DNA from: JACOMS01 sp051252005
Lineage (GTDB): Bacteria; Pseudomonadota; Alphaproteobacteria; Caulobacterales; Maricaulaceae
Length of the DNA: 64,000 nucleotides
NCBI GenBank assembly: GCA_051252005.1
Contig: JBPOEZ010000003.1
Span: forward strand, 186,001-250,000
Reading direction: 5' to 3'
The notes beneath the pieces were generated by a model that saw nothing but the letters and a program-made list of their open reading frames with translations, was not told the origin of the DNA and ran no database searches. Shown here piece after piece: positions 25,428 to 34,533 of the stretch (the first letter of the stretch is position 1; every line of letters starts with the position of its first letter). The position numbers were made by a program, and so were the translations under genes.

Positions 25428-28034
25428 ATGGGACCGGAGTTAGGGCATTTCTTAGATAGTCTCGGATGGGCGATCGTCCATAGTGTTTGGCAAGGGGCCT
25501 TGGCCGCTATTGCCGTTGTTATCTTCCGTAATCTTACCAAAGACAGTCATGCATCCCTTCGATACGGCTTTCAGGTCATATGCCTCATCGGTACCCTTGC
25601 CGCGTTTTTAACGACCTTCACCCTCTATCAACTTCGTGCGCCTTCAAACATAAGCATAACATTTCAAACCGGAGCAGTTTTTGAGCCAATCTCGGCCTTG
25701 CTTAATCAGAAATCGGCTCTCCCCGAAGGGCGAACTTTTTCTGATCTATTGACGCTCTACATGCCGTTTTTAGGGGTACTTTGGTGCTTAGGGTTTGCAC
25801 TCTTAGCGGCTCGCTATAGCGGGGCATTCATCATGACGCAGCGCCTGCGCCGCCTTGGTCTCTCGGACGCGCCTGCTGCTTGGCAGTCCCGCTTTCACAC
25901 ACTTGTTTTAAATGCAGGTCTACGCCGCGATGTTAGAATATTCATCTCAAACCGCGTAAGCGGGCCTTTAACATTAGGGTTTTTCAAGCCTATCGTTCTC
26001 GTTCCAGCTAGTTTTTTCACCGGCCTCACAGCGCCGCAGGTCGAAGCCATATTGCTCCATGAAATCGCACATATTCGCCGCCATGATTATCTCATAAATC
26101 TGTTCCAGACAGCCGTGAAGTCCATCTTCTTCTTCCACCCCGCTATTCATTATATCTCCCGCCGTATCGATCAAGACCGCGAACATGCATGCGATGATTT
26201 CGCTGTTGCTCTAACACGGGACCCACAAGCCCTCGCCCGAGGACTAGCTGCCCTTCGGCTTAATCTTACGCCGAAAACCTTTGCGCTCGCCGCAGATAAC
26301 GGGAATACGCCACTCGTCGCTCGTCTTAAACGACTCGGCAATATAAACGACACACGCCGCAGACCTGAGCATGTTTTAACATCTGCTGCGACGCTCCTTA
26401 TCGCGGCAGGCCTATATGTCTTCGCAAGCCCTCTTGCCGACGCACATCAGCCCGCTTCACTCGACACTGATAACGCAGACACACACCCATCAAAAAAATC
26501 AACGAATTACTACTTTGAGCAAGCAACCCTTAACGGCCAAACCTTCACCGTCAAAGTCGCAGAAGATGGGTCACGCTGGATCAATGTGAACGGCGCGTGG
26601 TATGATGTTGACAAAAACCCTGATATGATTGGCAAGCTTCCCCAAGCTCCTGAACCCCCGAAACCGCCCGCGAGCTACTCTGACGATAGCCAATATGCAG
26701 TCGATATGGACTACTATATCGCGCAACTTAGACAGTCCGAGACCCCAGAAGATATGCCCGAGCTTGCAGGTAAGCCCCATCACGTCCCGAACGTGCACAA
26801 TGAAACCGCAAAAGCCGAACTAACCAGAAACCGCATCGAGCGCATCGTAGACGAGGCTCTAACCGAAGGCATGAAGGAAAGAGATAATGCTTGGGACGAA
26901 GCGAAAAAGTCTCTGAGCCAATCCTCTATGGCACCAGGTCTATATATTGACGGAGAATATTTTGACGCGCCCGACGCCAAATCGTGGACTCATGAATTTG
27001 AAAAAGCCATGGCGAAAATCAATAAGGACGTCATTAAAGGCCGAATTAATGCCGAACAGGCGCAAGAGGCACGTGACCGCGCCGAAGAAAGCCTAGAAGC
27101 CCGTATAGAGCAGGTGACTGACCTACGGGAAGCAGCGCATGACCGAGCGCAGGAACAACGCGAACGCGCACTGGAGCGCGCTGAAGAACAACGTGAACGC
27201 GCAATTGAACGTGCAGAAGAACAACACGAGCGGGCTATGGAGCGCGCAGAAGAACAACGTGAACGGGCCATGGAACGCGCTATGGAGCGTGCAGAAGAGG
27301 CACGCGAAAAAGCCCATGCCTTTGATGAAGCCATGCTATCGCAGCTCAAAGCTGACAAACTTATTTCGCAAGATGCTAAAACCGTTACCATTAGCTTCCC
27401 GAACAAAGCAATGGCTGTGAACGGGACTTTAGTCTCAAATGAAGTTGAAGGAAACTACTGCGATATATTAGAGACTTACGGCATTGAAAAGAACAGCAAC
27501 ACCGAGATAAAAATAACGTTTGGCGCATTCACCCATAAAACCTCGTCACAAAACAAACGATCTAGCCGCCAATCTTATGAGAGCGGGATGGCTAATGCGC
27601 ATAGCGAAAACATGCAATTAGCCGCAACACCCATATCGATAAAATTACCGCCTCTCCCCTTCATTAATCCTGCGCCGCAAAGCTGGGTCAGCCAATCCTA
27701 CTCAGCTTTGAGCAGCGCGCATAAGTCCCACGGCGGAATTGACCTCGCTTCCCCCAGAAACACTACCATCAATGCCAGTGCGCCTGGCCTTGTCACCTAT
27801 GCAAAAACCAAGGGGAAATGGGGCAATATGGTGAAAATCAAGCATAAAGACGGATACGAAACCCATTACGCACATGTCGGAGAAATCTGCGTGGACGAAG
27901 GCAAAACTGTTAATCAGGGGGACCCGATTGGCTTGGTGGGCTCTACCGGCGCGTCATCGGCCCCTCACTTACACTTCGAAATTCGCCAACATGGCCAAAG
28001 CCTTAATCCAGAAAAAATGATCACCGGTACGTAG
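25428..28034 (+). CDS. M56 (BlaR1-like) protease fused to an M23 peptidoglycan endopeptidase
   Basis: An 868-residue membrane protein. Residues 1-340 form the M56 part: membrane helices around 13-33, 46-68, 107-128 and 318-338, with the cytoplasmic zinc site HEIAH (His211, Glu212, His215) and the third-ligand motif EHACD (Glu252). Residues about 360-540 are hydrophilic. Residues about 545-635 are a highly charged coiled coil of repeated RALERAEEQRE units. The C-terminus (about 745-868) is an M23 LytM domain with HGGID (His768, Asp772), HYAH and HLHFEI, so its zinc site looks complete. The penicillin-binding sensor of BlaR1 is replaced. The gene follows the BlaI-type repressor and precedes a TonB-dependent receptor by 47 bp. 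Confidence 0.9.
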   Translation: MGPELGHFLDSLGWAIVHSVWQGALAAIAVVIFRNLTKDSHASLRYGFQVICLIGTLAAFLTTFTLYQLRAPSNISITFQTGAVFEPISALLNQKSALPEGRTFSDLLTLYMPFLGVLWCLGFALLAARYSGAFIMTQRLRRLGLSDAPAAWQSRFHTLVLNAGLRRDVRIFISNRVSGPLTLGFFKPIVLVPASFFTGLTAPQVEAILLHEIAHIRRHDYLINLFQTAVKSIFFFHPAIHYISRRIDQDREHACDDFAVALTRDPQALARGLAALRLNLTPKTFALAADNGNTPLVARLKRLGNINDTRRRPEHVLTSAATLLIAAGLYVFASPLADAHQPASLDTDNADTHPSKKSTNYYFEQATLNGQTFTVKVAEDGSRWINVNGAWYDVDKNPDMIGKLPQAPEPPKPPASYSDDSQYAVDMDYYIAQLRQSETPEDMPELAGKPHHVPNVHNETAKAELTRNRIERIVDEALTEGMKERDNAWDEAKKSLSQSSMAPGLYIDGEYFDAPDAKSWTHEFEKAMAKINKDVIKGRINAEQAQEARDRAEESLEARIEQVTDLREAAHDRAQEQRERALERAEEQRERAIERAEEQHERAMERAEEQRERAMERAMERAEEAREKAHAFDEAMLSQLKADKLISQDAKTVTISFPNKAMAVNGTLVSNEVEGNYCDILETYGIEKNSNTEIKITFGAFTHKTSSQNKRSSRQSYESGMANAHSENMQLAATPISIKLPPLPFINPAPQSWVSQSYSALSSAHKSHGGIDLASPRNTTINASAPGLVTYAKTKGKWGNMVKIKHKDGYETHYAHVGEICVDEGKTVNQGDPIGLVGSTGASSAPHLHFEIRQHGQSLNPEKMITGT

Positions 28035-28081
28035 TTCACCCACTAACGCCACATTAATTATAAAAACCTAAGAGTTTTCAC

Positions 28082-30133
28082 ATGACTATACACCTCAAAA
28101 GGCCGCTTTTGGCGGCAATGGCTGGACTCATCCTAATTTCTGGGACAGCATCAGCGCAAACGGACAAAACGAATGCAAAGTCCTCAGAGGCAAAACGCGC
28201 GTTTGAACCCGCCTATTTCACGCAATATGCCCCCCGCACTGCACTCGATATGATCGGCCGCATTCCCGGCTTTCAGCTCGACGGCGGAGACAGCAAACGC
28301 GGCCTTGGGCAAGGCGGCGCGAATGTTCTCATCAATGGCCAGAGACTATCAGGAAAAGCTGACGATCCATTTGATCAAGTCGGGCGCATCGCCGCTAAAA
28401 ACGTGGTTAAAATTGAGATCGTCGACGGCAACTCTCTCAACATTCCCGGCCTATCTGGACAAGTTGCCAACGTCACAACAAAATCCACGGGCATGACAGG
28501 CACATGGGAATGGCGTCCCGAATGGCGCGAAGGACTGGAGCCCAACCTATTCGCGGGAGAGGCTACAATCTCCGGAGAAAAAGGGAACCTTGCTTACACA
28601 GCCAAAATACAAAACGACTCACAGCGCAACGGACATTGGGGGCCGGAAAAACGCAGCACGGCCGCTGGGGATTTGTTTGAAATTCGCGATGAGTTCGGAC
28701 GCTACAATGGCGACAGACCAGGCGGTTCTCTAAGCCTAAAATGGACACCAGATGAAGAGCGCGTAGGCAACTTAAATTTTGAGTACAATGTCAGCAATTT
28801 CAATGAGCAGACCCGCTCTACCCTTACCAAAAAGGGGCCTAATGGCAAAGATGGCCAGCATTTATTCACGTTTGCGGAAGATGAATGGAACGCAAAAATA
28901 GATGGTGACTATGAATTTCCGCTGGCCGACGGCAAGCTCAAACTCATAGGCTATTACCGCGCTGAGCACTCCCCTACCGTTAGCCGTTTTGATGTTTATG
29001 ATGCGACAACTCATCGAGTCAGTGATCGCTTCTTTCAAGTCGCCGACGAAGGCGAGGCCATTGCGAGAAGCGAATATTCTTGGTCTGCGAAAGAAGGCCG
29101 TGACTGGCAAATTGGCGTCGAAGGCGCGTTTAATTTCCTTGATATAGAAAATCAATTTATTGACCTTCTAACGCCTGCTAACTCTGGCAATGTCGACACG
29201 TCTCGTGTCGAAGAAAAACGCGCCGAAGCCACGCTGACACACACGCGAACACTCTCCCCGAAATGGGATACACAAGTCTCAGTGGGCGGTGAATATTCAC
29301 AGCTTGCACAAGGCGCATTGCAAAGAGATTTTTTCCGGCCGAAAGGTTTCATCTCCGCAACTTATAAGCCCGAAGACAATTTTAACATCGTCACCAAAAT
29401 TGAACGCGATGTGGGGCAGCTCAACTTCTTCGACTTCACCTCATCAGTAGACTTGCAAAACAATCAAGGCACGACGGGTAACCCTAATCTTGTCCCAAGC
29501 CAAAGTTGGGTAGGAGAGGTCGAATTCAGTAAACAGTGGACAGCTGGACACAGCTTTAAGGCCCGTGTTTACGGTCAGAAAATTTCAGACCTCGTTGACC
29601 GCATTCCTATCGGCCTCACCGGAGATGCAGTTGGCAATATCGATAGCGCCGAACTCTACGGCGTTGACTTTAATGCCACGGTCAAAGGCGATCCCTATGG
29701 CCTGAAAGGCGTTGAACTGGAACTCGAACTCGATTTCCGGAATTCCTCCGTTGAGGATCCGGTCGAAGGATTTTCGCGGCGCCTGAACGGCGATAAAAAA
29801 TCATATTGGAGCGTGAGTTTCCGCCATGATATCCCAAATTCCGATTGGGCTTATGGCTTCTTCGCTGATCAATATAACGAAGCGCCTGTTTACCGGCTCC
29901 ATTCGATCAACACGTTTCAATTTGACGGCCCTTTTGGCCTCGCCTTTATTGAACATAAAGATATCTTTGGCCTCAAAGTAAGGGCTGACATTCGCAACCT
30001 GTTTGATGGCTCCGATGATTTTAAACGCGAGGTTTACACAGGCCGGCGCGACCAAGGCACACTCGACTTCATCGAAGACCGCACGCGGCCCTTTGGTTAC
30101 TTTTTCCGGCTTAATATTAGCGGGACTTTTTAA
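28082..30133 (+). CDS. TonB-dependent outer membrane receptor
   Basis: A 683-residue receptor. The signal peptide ends at about residue 25 (GTASAQ). The plug domain covers about residues 45-150 (TALDMIGRIPGFQLDGG, GANVLINGQRLSGK, VVKIEIVDGNSLNIPGLSGQ) and the rest is a beta barrel ending in phenylalanine (FRLNISGTF). No clear TonB box stands out. The ligand is unknown. It begins 47 bp after the M56-M23 gene in the same direction and may be controlled by the same repressor. It resembles receptors typed only as TonB-dependent with no assigned substrate. Confidence 0.88.
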   Translation: MTIHLKRPLLAAMAGLILISGTASAQTDKTNAKSSEAKRAFEPAYFTQYAPRTALDMIGRIPGFQLDGGDSKRGLGQGGANVLINGQRLSGKADDPFDQVGRIAAKNVVKIEIVDGNSLNIPGLSGQVANVTTKSTGMTGTWEWRPEWREGLEPNLFAGEATISGEKGNLAYTAKIQNDSQRNGHWGPEKRSTAAGDLFEIRDEFGRYNGDRPGGSLSLKWTPDEERVGNLNFEYNVSNFNEQTRSTLTKKGPNGKDGQHLFTFAEDEWNAKIDGDYEFPLADGKLKLIGYYRAEHSPTVSRFDVYDATTHRVSDRFFQVADEGEAIARSEYSWSAKEGRDWQIGVEGAFNFLDIENQFIDLLTPANSGNVDTSRVEEKRAEATLTHTRTLSPKWDTQVSVGGEYSQLAQGALQRDFFRPKGFISATYKPEDNFNIVTKIERDVGQLNFFDFTSSVDLQNNQGTTGNPNLVPSQSWVGEVEFSKQWTAGHSFKARVYGQKISDLVDRIPIGLTGDAVGNIDSAELYGVDFNATVKGDPYGLKGVELELELDFRNSSVEDPVEGFSRRLNGDKKSYWSVSFRHDIPNSDWAYGFFADQYNEAPVYRLHSINTFQFDGPFGLAFIEHKDIFGLKVRADIRNLFDGSDDFKREVYTGRRDQGTLDFIEDRTRPFGYFFRLNISGTF

Positions 30134-30146
30134 AGTCCCGCTAATA
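30115..30146. terminator. Perfect hairpin overlapping the receptor stop codon
   Basis: TATTAGCGGGACTTT and AAAGTCCCGCTAATA are exact inverted repeats with a 2-base centre. The receptor stop codon lies inside the structure. It sits between convergent genes, so it can act on both transcripts, although no long T run follows on either strand. Confidence 0.65.
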
Positions 30147-30154
30147 CGCTCCCC

Positions 30155-32299
30155 CTATTGCCCCGGCGTGTAGTCACGCTCTGCGAGCGGTAGAACCTCA
30201 TCAAGTGTCATTGGCATAGCCTTATACTCGCCGCGCGCAAAAAGCGGCGCTTGATCGGCATAATGCGGCGAGGTTTCGTCGAGTGTCGCCGCGCCGAACT
30301 GATGAATAGATTCCAACGATAGCACACCGTTTTCATCCCAATCCGCATACATAATATGCGTATCGCCGGCGACCCCAGTCAGGCCTTTATTCTCAACAAA
30401 TTTTTCTCGAAGGCCATATATAGCGCGCAGCGTATCCGGTCCGCCCGTAAGTGGTAAGTCAACATCGCCTCGGCGAAGACGGTTCACCTCGCCCCATGTC
30501 GGATCAATGCGGCCATAAACCATCATAAGCTCGTCAACCGTCTCCTCTAAGGCCTGCATCACATCCATTTTATCTTCGATGATTTCATAGCCGCCGACTT
30601 TCATAGCCGTCAAAACGGCGAGCGCCGTCGCGCGGTTTTCCAAATTGGTTTCTCCATCCCAGGATTTCAACAAAGCTATAGGTTCAGCTAGGTCAGCATT
30701 CGCCGTATCCGCCTTAGCAAATATTTCTTCGAGGCGCTTACGGATCGGCGAGTCAGGGTGATATTGCCCGTTGGCACGGTACGAGAGAAGCTCTTCGCCT
30801 GATATAGACTCGTCTGCCGGAATGAGCGCAAGCGCCATCATAGCCCGGTTTGTCATACGCGGTTCAATACCCATGGTTACAGAATAATCCTCGCGTTTAT
30901 TATCAAAAGCCGGATCCGTGATCCGAAACGGCGTAGAATTGGCGGAGAACAGCCAGCCGCTTTCAGGGTTATAGTGCTGCGGTAGATCAGACACAGGTCG
31001 ATACTCGTTCCAAATCAGCTCTGGCTTATCTCCCGGAAGAACGCCTGACCAATCGGGGCCTTCAATACGTTTAGGCATTTTCGCATTATATATTTCGCTA
31101 ATATTGCCGTTCTTATCGGCGTAAGTGATATTGAAACTAAGAACGGTATTGAGAGCAATCGCGGCCTTCCAATCTTCAAGGCTTTGCGCCTTACCCATCA
31201 TATACCACTGCTCCATCGCGCCGACTTCTTGAAGCCCTGCAAATTTAATCGCGTAAAACCCAGACGGGGCGTCCAAAACGGGGCCGTGCTCTGACCAAAG
31301 GACATCACGCGTAATCGGCAAGGAAAAAGGCCCCCATAGCTTCACGCGAAATTTAGACTTAGAGCGCTCAAAATCTTTCCACGTACCATCGAATTTATAC
31401 TGCGTTGGTTTTTTGGTATCGTTCACTTCAAGCTCGTAAATGTCAACAAGATCAGGGCGATTAACCGTCTGCGCCCAGCCATGATGCGGCGTGACGCCTT
31501 GGGTCAAGATCGGCGTTCCTGGGAAGCCAGCGCCTGCAAGGTTAAGTCCTTCTTCTGATACAACGTGCGCTTCAAACCACGCATAAGGCCCAACAAATGG
31601 CTGATGCGAGTTGACAATAAGGCGCGTATGGCCATCTGTAGAGCGTTTGGGGGCCACGGCAAAAGCGTTAGACCCGCGCACCGCTTCCGGTAAGTTTAGT
31701 TTTGTTTCTTGCCGCCAAGGGGAAACGGCCGGCTTTCCCTCAGCCGAAAACAAGTCCTGAATATAACCATCCATACGATAAAAGAACGGCGTGTTCCACG
31801 TAAATCCAGCGATGATATCTTTGTCTGTCACCGGCAAAATTGATGGCAGAACTCTATCTTTATTCTCCGACGCCCAGAGGTTTAACCCGTCAGCATAGGC
31901 AGTCGCCATAGCCCGTGTTTGCGGCGAAAGGTCAGTGTCAATTTTCTCGTCGACAGCTTCGCGAACCTTAAAAAGGTCAAGCAAATAATCTGTGGCCGCA
32001 CCGGACTTGCCATTATACTGCCCAGACATCCCGCGCGAAGAGATCACGGAAACCTGTATCGTCTCCCAATCGTCTTCGGCATGAGAATATCCAAGACCAA
32101 AGGATGTATCGGGGTCTGTCTTGCCAAAAATATGCGCCACGCCCCAATTATCCCTAATGATACGGGCGTCATAAGCTTTTGCTGCCGCCTTGATTGTGGC
32201 CTCATCCACTTTAGGTCCGTTCGGTGTTCTCAGCCATATAGCGGCGGCCAAAAGCCCTACTAAAATCAAACCACCTGCAGTTTTCAAAAATAAGCGCAT
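30155..32299 (-). CDS. Penicillin-acylase-family Ntn hydrolase
   Basis: A 714-residue periplasmic amidase precursor. An N-terminal hydrophobic segment (about residues 7-23) is a signal or anchor. The alpha part contains IIRDNWGVAHIFGKTDPDTS and GLGYSHAEDDWET. The self-cleavage site is VRGSNAFAVAP, giving Ser210 as the N-terminal nucleophile of the beta chain; NSHQPFVGPYAWFEAHV and GVTPHHGWAQTVNRPD follow as expected. Known members cleave penicillin, cephalosporin or acyl-homoserine lactone side chains; which one cannot be read from sequence. It is convergent with the TonB-dependent receptor. Confidence 0.9.
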   Translation of the reverse strand: MRLFLKTAGGLILVGLLAAAIWLRTPNGPKVDEATIKAAAKAYDARIIRDNWGVAHIFGKTDPDTSFGLGYSHAEDDWETIQVSVISSRGMSGQYNGKSGAATDYLLDLFKVREAVDEKIDTDLSPQTRAMATAYADGLNLWASENKDRVLPSILPVTDKDIIAGFTWNTPFFYRMDGYIQDLFSAEGKPAVSPWRQETKLNLPEAVRGSNAFAVAPKRSTDGHTRLIVNSHQPFVGPYAWFEAHVVSEEGLNLAGAGFPGTPILTQGVTPHHGWAQTVNRPDLVDIYELEVNDTKKPTQYKFDGTWKDFERSKSKFRVKLWGPFSLPITRDVLWSEHGPVLDAPSGFYAIKFAGLQEVGAMEQWYMMGKAQSLEDWKAAIALNTVLSFNITYADKNGNISEIYNAKMPKRIEGPDWSGVLPGDKPELIWNEYRPVSDLPQHYNPESGWLFSANSTPFRITDPAFDNKREDYSVTMGIEPRMTNRAMMALALIPADESISGEELLSYRANGQYHPDSPIRKRLEEIFAKADTANADLAEPIALLKSWDGETNLENRATALAVLTAMKVGGYEIIEDKMDVMQALEETVDELMMVYGRIDPTWGEVNRLRRGDVDLPLTGGPDTLRAIYGLREKFVENKGLTGVAGDTHIMYADWDENGVLSLESIHQFGAATLDETSPHYADQAPLFARGEYKAMPMTLDEVLPLAERDYTPGQ

Positions 32300-32387
32300 A
32301 AAAATCTCCCGTCAGTCACCATTCATGTAGCCTCCTTATAAATCAAGTCCATATTGGGATTTCATTTTATCTATGTTAGGAACAGAC

Positions 32388-33104
32388 ATGAGCAACACCG
32401 CCCTATCCGCACAAGAACTCATCGATCAAATTCTTTCAGCGGGGCGTGACCTTGCAAATGAGGGCAAAGCCCGCTCAGGAGAGCTTACGAAAAAGGGCAA
32501 AGATATTGCAGCGAAAGGCGAGGATATTCTTGTCGACAAACTCGGTATCGAAGATATTGACGTATCCCGAGACGCGCTACGCAAAGGCCTAGGCGCCGGA
32601 GCCGCAGCAGGCGCTCTGGCACTGCTTCTTTCTTCCCGATCAGGCCGCAAAATGGCAACCCTCGGCGGCCTCGCTGGACTAGGCGTTCTGGCCTATAAGG
32701 CTTTTGAGAGAAACGGCGGCAAAATGCCGAGCTGGAAAGACGAAGTCGTAGGCCTCATTGGCGGCCCAAAAGCGGAAACCCGCGCAGAGGCCTTGATACG
32801 CGCGATGATCGCAGCGGCGAAGGCCGACGGCGGGATCAGCGACGACGAAATAGCCCTGATAGAGGCCCATGATAAAGCCTCCCCGCAAATTCTGCAGGAC
32901 GCGCTCAATCAAGCCCCTGACGCAGCCGCCATCGCGGCGCTCGCAGATGGCCCGCAGGCCGCCCGAGAAATTTACGCCGTGTCCTGCCGCGTCGCTAGCG
33001 AGCTCTCTGCTTCTGAGCGCGATTATCTCGACGCCCTCGCCATGGCCCTAAAGCTCGACCCTGAGCTTGCCGCCCGCATAGAAACGGATGTTAGAACTGG
33101 ATGA
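32388..33104 (+). CDS. DUF533 / TerB-like protein
   Basis: A 238-residue protein. Residues about 20-60 are charged and helical, about 66-105 are a Gly/Ala-rich hydrophobic hairpin (GAGAAAGALALLLSSR, LGGLAGLGVLAYKAF), and the C-terminal 100 residues are a TerB-like helical domain (ALIRAMIAAAKADGGISDDE, SERDYLDALAMALKLDPEL). This is the DUF533 layout, typical of inner-membrane-associated proteins of unknown role. I chose the ATG at 32388, which has AGGAAC upstream. It overlaps the next gene by 4 bp (ATGA). Confidence 0.85.
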   Translation: MSNTALSAQELIDQILSAGRDLANEGKARSGELTKKGKDIAAKGEDILVDKLGIEDIDVSRDALRKGLGAGAAAGALALLLSSRSGRKMATLGGLAGLGVLAYKAFERNGGKMPSWKDEVVGLIGGPKAETRAEALIRAMIAAAKADGGISDDEIALIEAHDKASPQILQDALNQAPDAAAIAALADGPQAAREIYAVSCRVASELSASERDYLDALAMALKLDPELAARIETDVRTG

Positions 33105-34531
33105 AAAAGCCCTTAACCGCCCTACTCTTCGCCCTACTCTGCGCCGCGCCTATCGCGGCGCACGCCCAAAATGACGCGCGAGAACAAAGGCTCGAAAACG
33201 TTTTAGCCCTCACGTCTGTAGATGCAAAACTGGAAGGGCTGAAAGCGCTACTCGTAGACAGCACAGAGCCCGACGAGCAGATCATGCTCAACTATCATAT
33301 CGCCCAAGCTTATATAAGCACATCCCACTTTGGTTCGGCCATAGAGCCACTCAAAGCCGCCGTAGCGCTCAACGAAAAGCATACTCCGGATCATCACAAA
33401 CGCCGCGATGCTCTCTCGAGCCTCTTACAGAAATCCCTTCTAAAAGCGGGCCGAGTAGCTGAAGGCATGCAAGTCTCAAACGCCCTCGTTGAGAAAAACG
33501 ACGCGCTCCTCATTGATATGTGGAGCCGCAATGACAGCTCGATCATTCACCGTACAACGGCCCTTACATGTCCGCACACAATCGGAAAATTTGATAGAAC
33601 AAAATCTCACAGTTTTGACACAAGCGGTCGTGACCTTGGGTGCTCCTACAAAATTCACGGCGAGACAGAAAACCTGCTCACGGTTTACTTTACTGACTAC
33701 CAAGACGAAGCGCTAAGCTCGTCTGCCGCCCATGCTTCCGCGACGAAAATGATGTCGGACGCCAGAAGTTCCAAAGATGCAGAGCTTATCTACGCTGCGA
33801 GGGCAACGGATGTTGACAGCCCCGCCGTGCATGATGTTTTGGGAACATTATACCTTCGAAGTAAAGGCACGCAATATACGGGAACTTGGACAGCCGTGAT
33901 CGAGGGCTGGGTTTTAAAAACCCGCGTCACATGGGACGTTTCCTTAGGAAAAAATTTCGGCGAGACCGCAAGCAAAAAAGCATTTGCCTTAACGCCCATG
34001 CATACTGCCGCTCAGATAAAGGCTTGCAAAACCGCGACATGGCCAGAAAAGGGAGAACCCGTTCCAGACACTACGCAGATGCAATATGTTATGTTTGAAG
34101 CCATGAACACGGCGAGCGAAAGACCGCCGCTAGAATGTATGCTCGGCAGTTCCAATACCGGTAATGCTTTCATCGCGGGCCATATGAATGAGCGCCGCCT
34201 GTATACGATTGCTGGGACGGCCATTGAAACCGATGTGTTCGTTGAGACGGGCCACAGCTCAGGCGGCGTCGTTGACCTGATTACATCACCAGAATATATT
34301 CTAAAATCGAAGCTTACCGCCAGTAAAGATCACAAAGCCAGTACCATCATACTCAAAGCTTACAAAACTAAACCCAGCCCCAATCAGGTGTTTCAGGATT
34401 TCATCGGCGTCTATTCCGGTAAAGTGAAAGAATATGGCCACGTAGAATATGATGAAACTGGCGGCACAAATATTGTTATCCGCCCTATGGAAACAGACGA
34501 AGACACACCCCAGAATGAGCCTAAGGAGTAA
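33101..34531 (+). CDS. Exported protein with TPR-like N-terminal region, function unknown
   Basis: A 476-residue protein with a signal peptide (about residues 1-23, ending AHAQ). Residues about 28-135 look like tetratricopeptide helices (NYHIAQAYISTSHFGSAIEP, then LKAAVALNEKHTP and LLQKSLLKAGRVAEGMQV). The remaining 340 residues are strand-rich with scattered cysteines (CPHTIG, GCSYKI, ACKTATW, ECMLGS), suggesting periplasmic disulfides. I do not recognise the family. It overlaps the DUF533 gene by 4 bp and is followed after 2 bp by the Kazal-domain lipoprotein, so the three are likely one operon with an envelope role. Confidence 0.75.
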   Translation: MKKPLTALLFALLCAAPIAAHAQNDAREQRLENVLALTSVDAKLEGLKALLVDSTEPDEQIMLNYHIAQAYISTSHFGSAIEPLKAAVALNEKHTPDHHKRRDALSSLLQKSLLKAGRVAEGMQVSNALVEKNDALLIDMWSRNDSSIIHRTTALTCPHTIGKFDRTKSHSFDTSGRDLGCSYKIHGETENLLTVYFTDYQDEALSSSAAHASATKMMSDARSSKDAELIYAARATDVDSPAVHDVLGTLYLRSKGTQYTGTWTAVIEGWVLKTRVTWDVSLGKNFGETASKKAFALTPMHTAAQIKACKTATWPEKGEPVPDTTQMQYVMFEAMNTASERPPLECMLGSSNTGNAFIAGHMNERRLYTIAGTAIETDVFVETGHSSGGVVDLITSPEYILKSKLTASKDHKASTIILKAYKTKPSPNQVFQDFIGVYSGKVKEYGHVEYDETGGTNIVIRPMETDEDTPQNEPKE

Positions 34532-34533
34532 TC

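Noticed and set aside
27130..27320. Regular DNA repeats resembling a CRISPR array or tandem repeat
   Set aside because: They are in-frame codon repeats of the coiled coil in the M56-M23 protein, without unique spacers.
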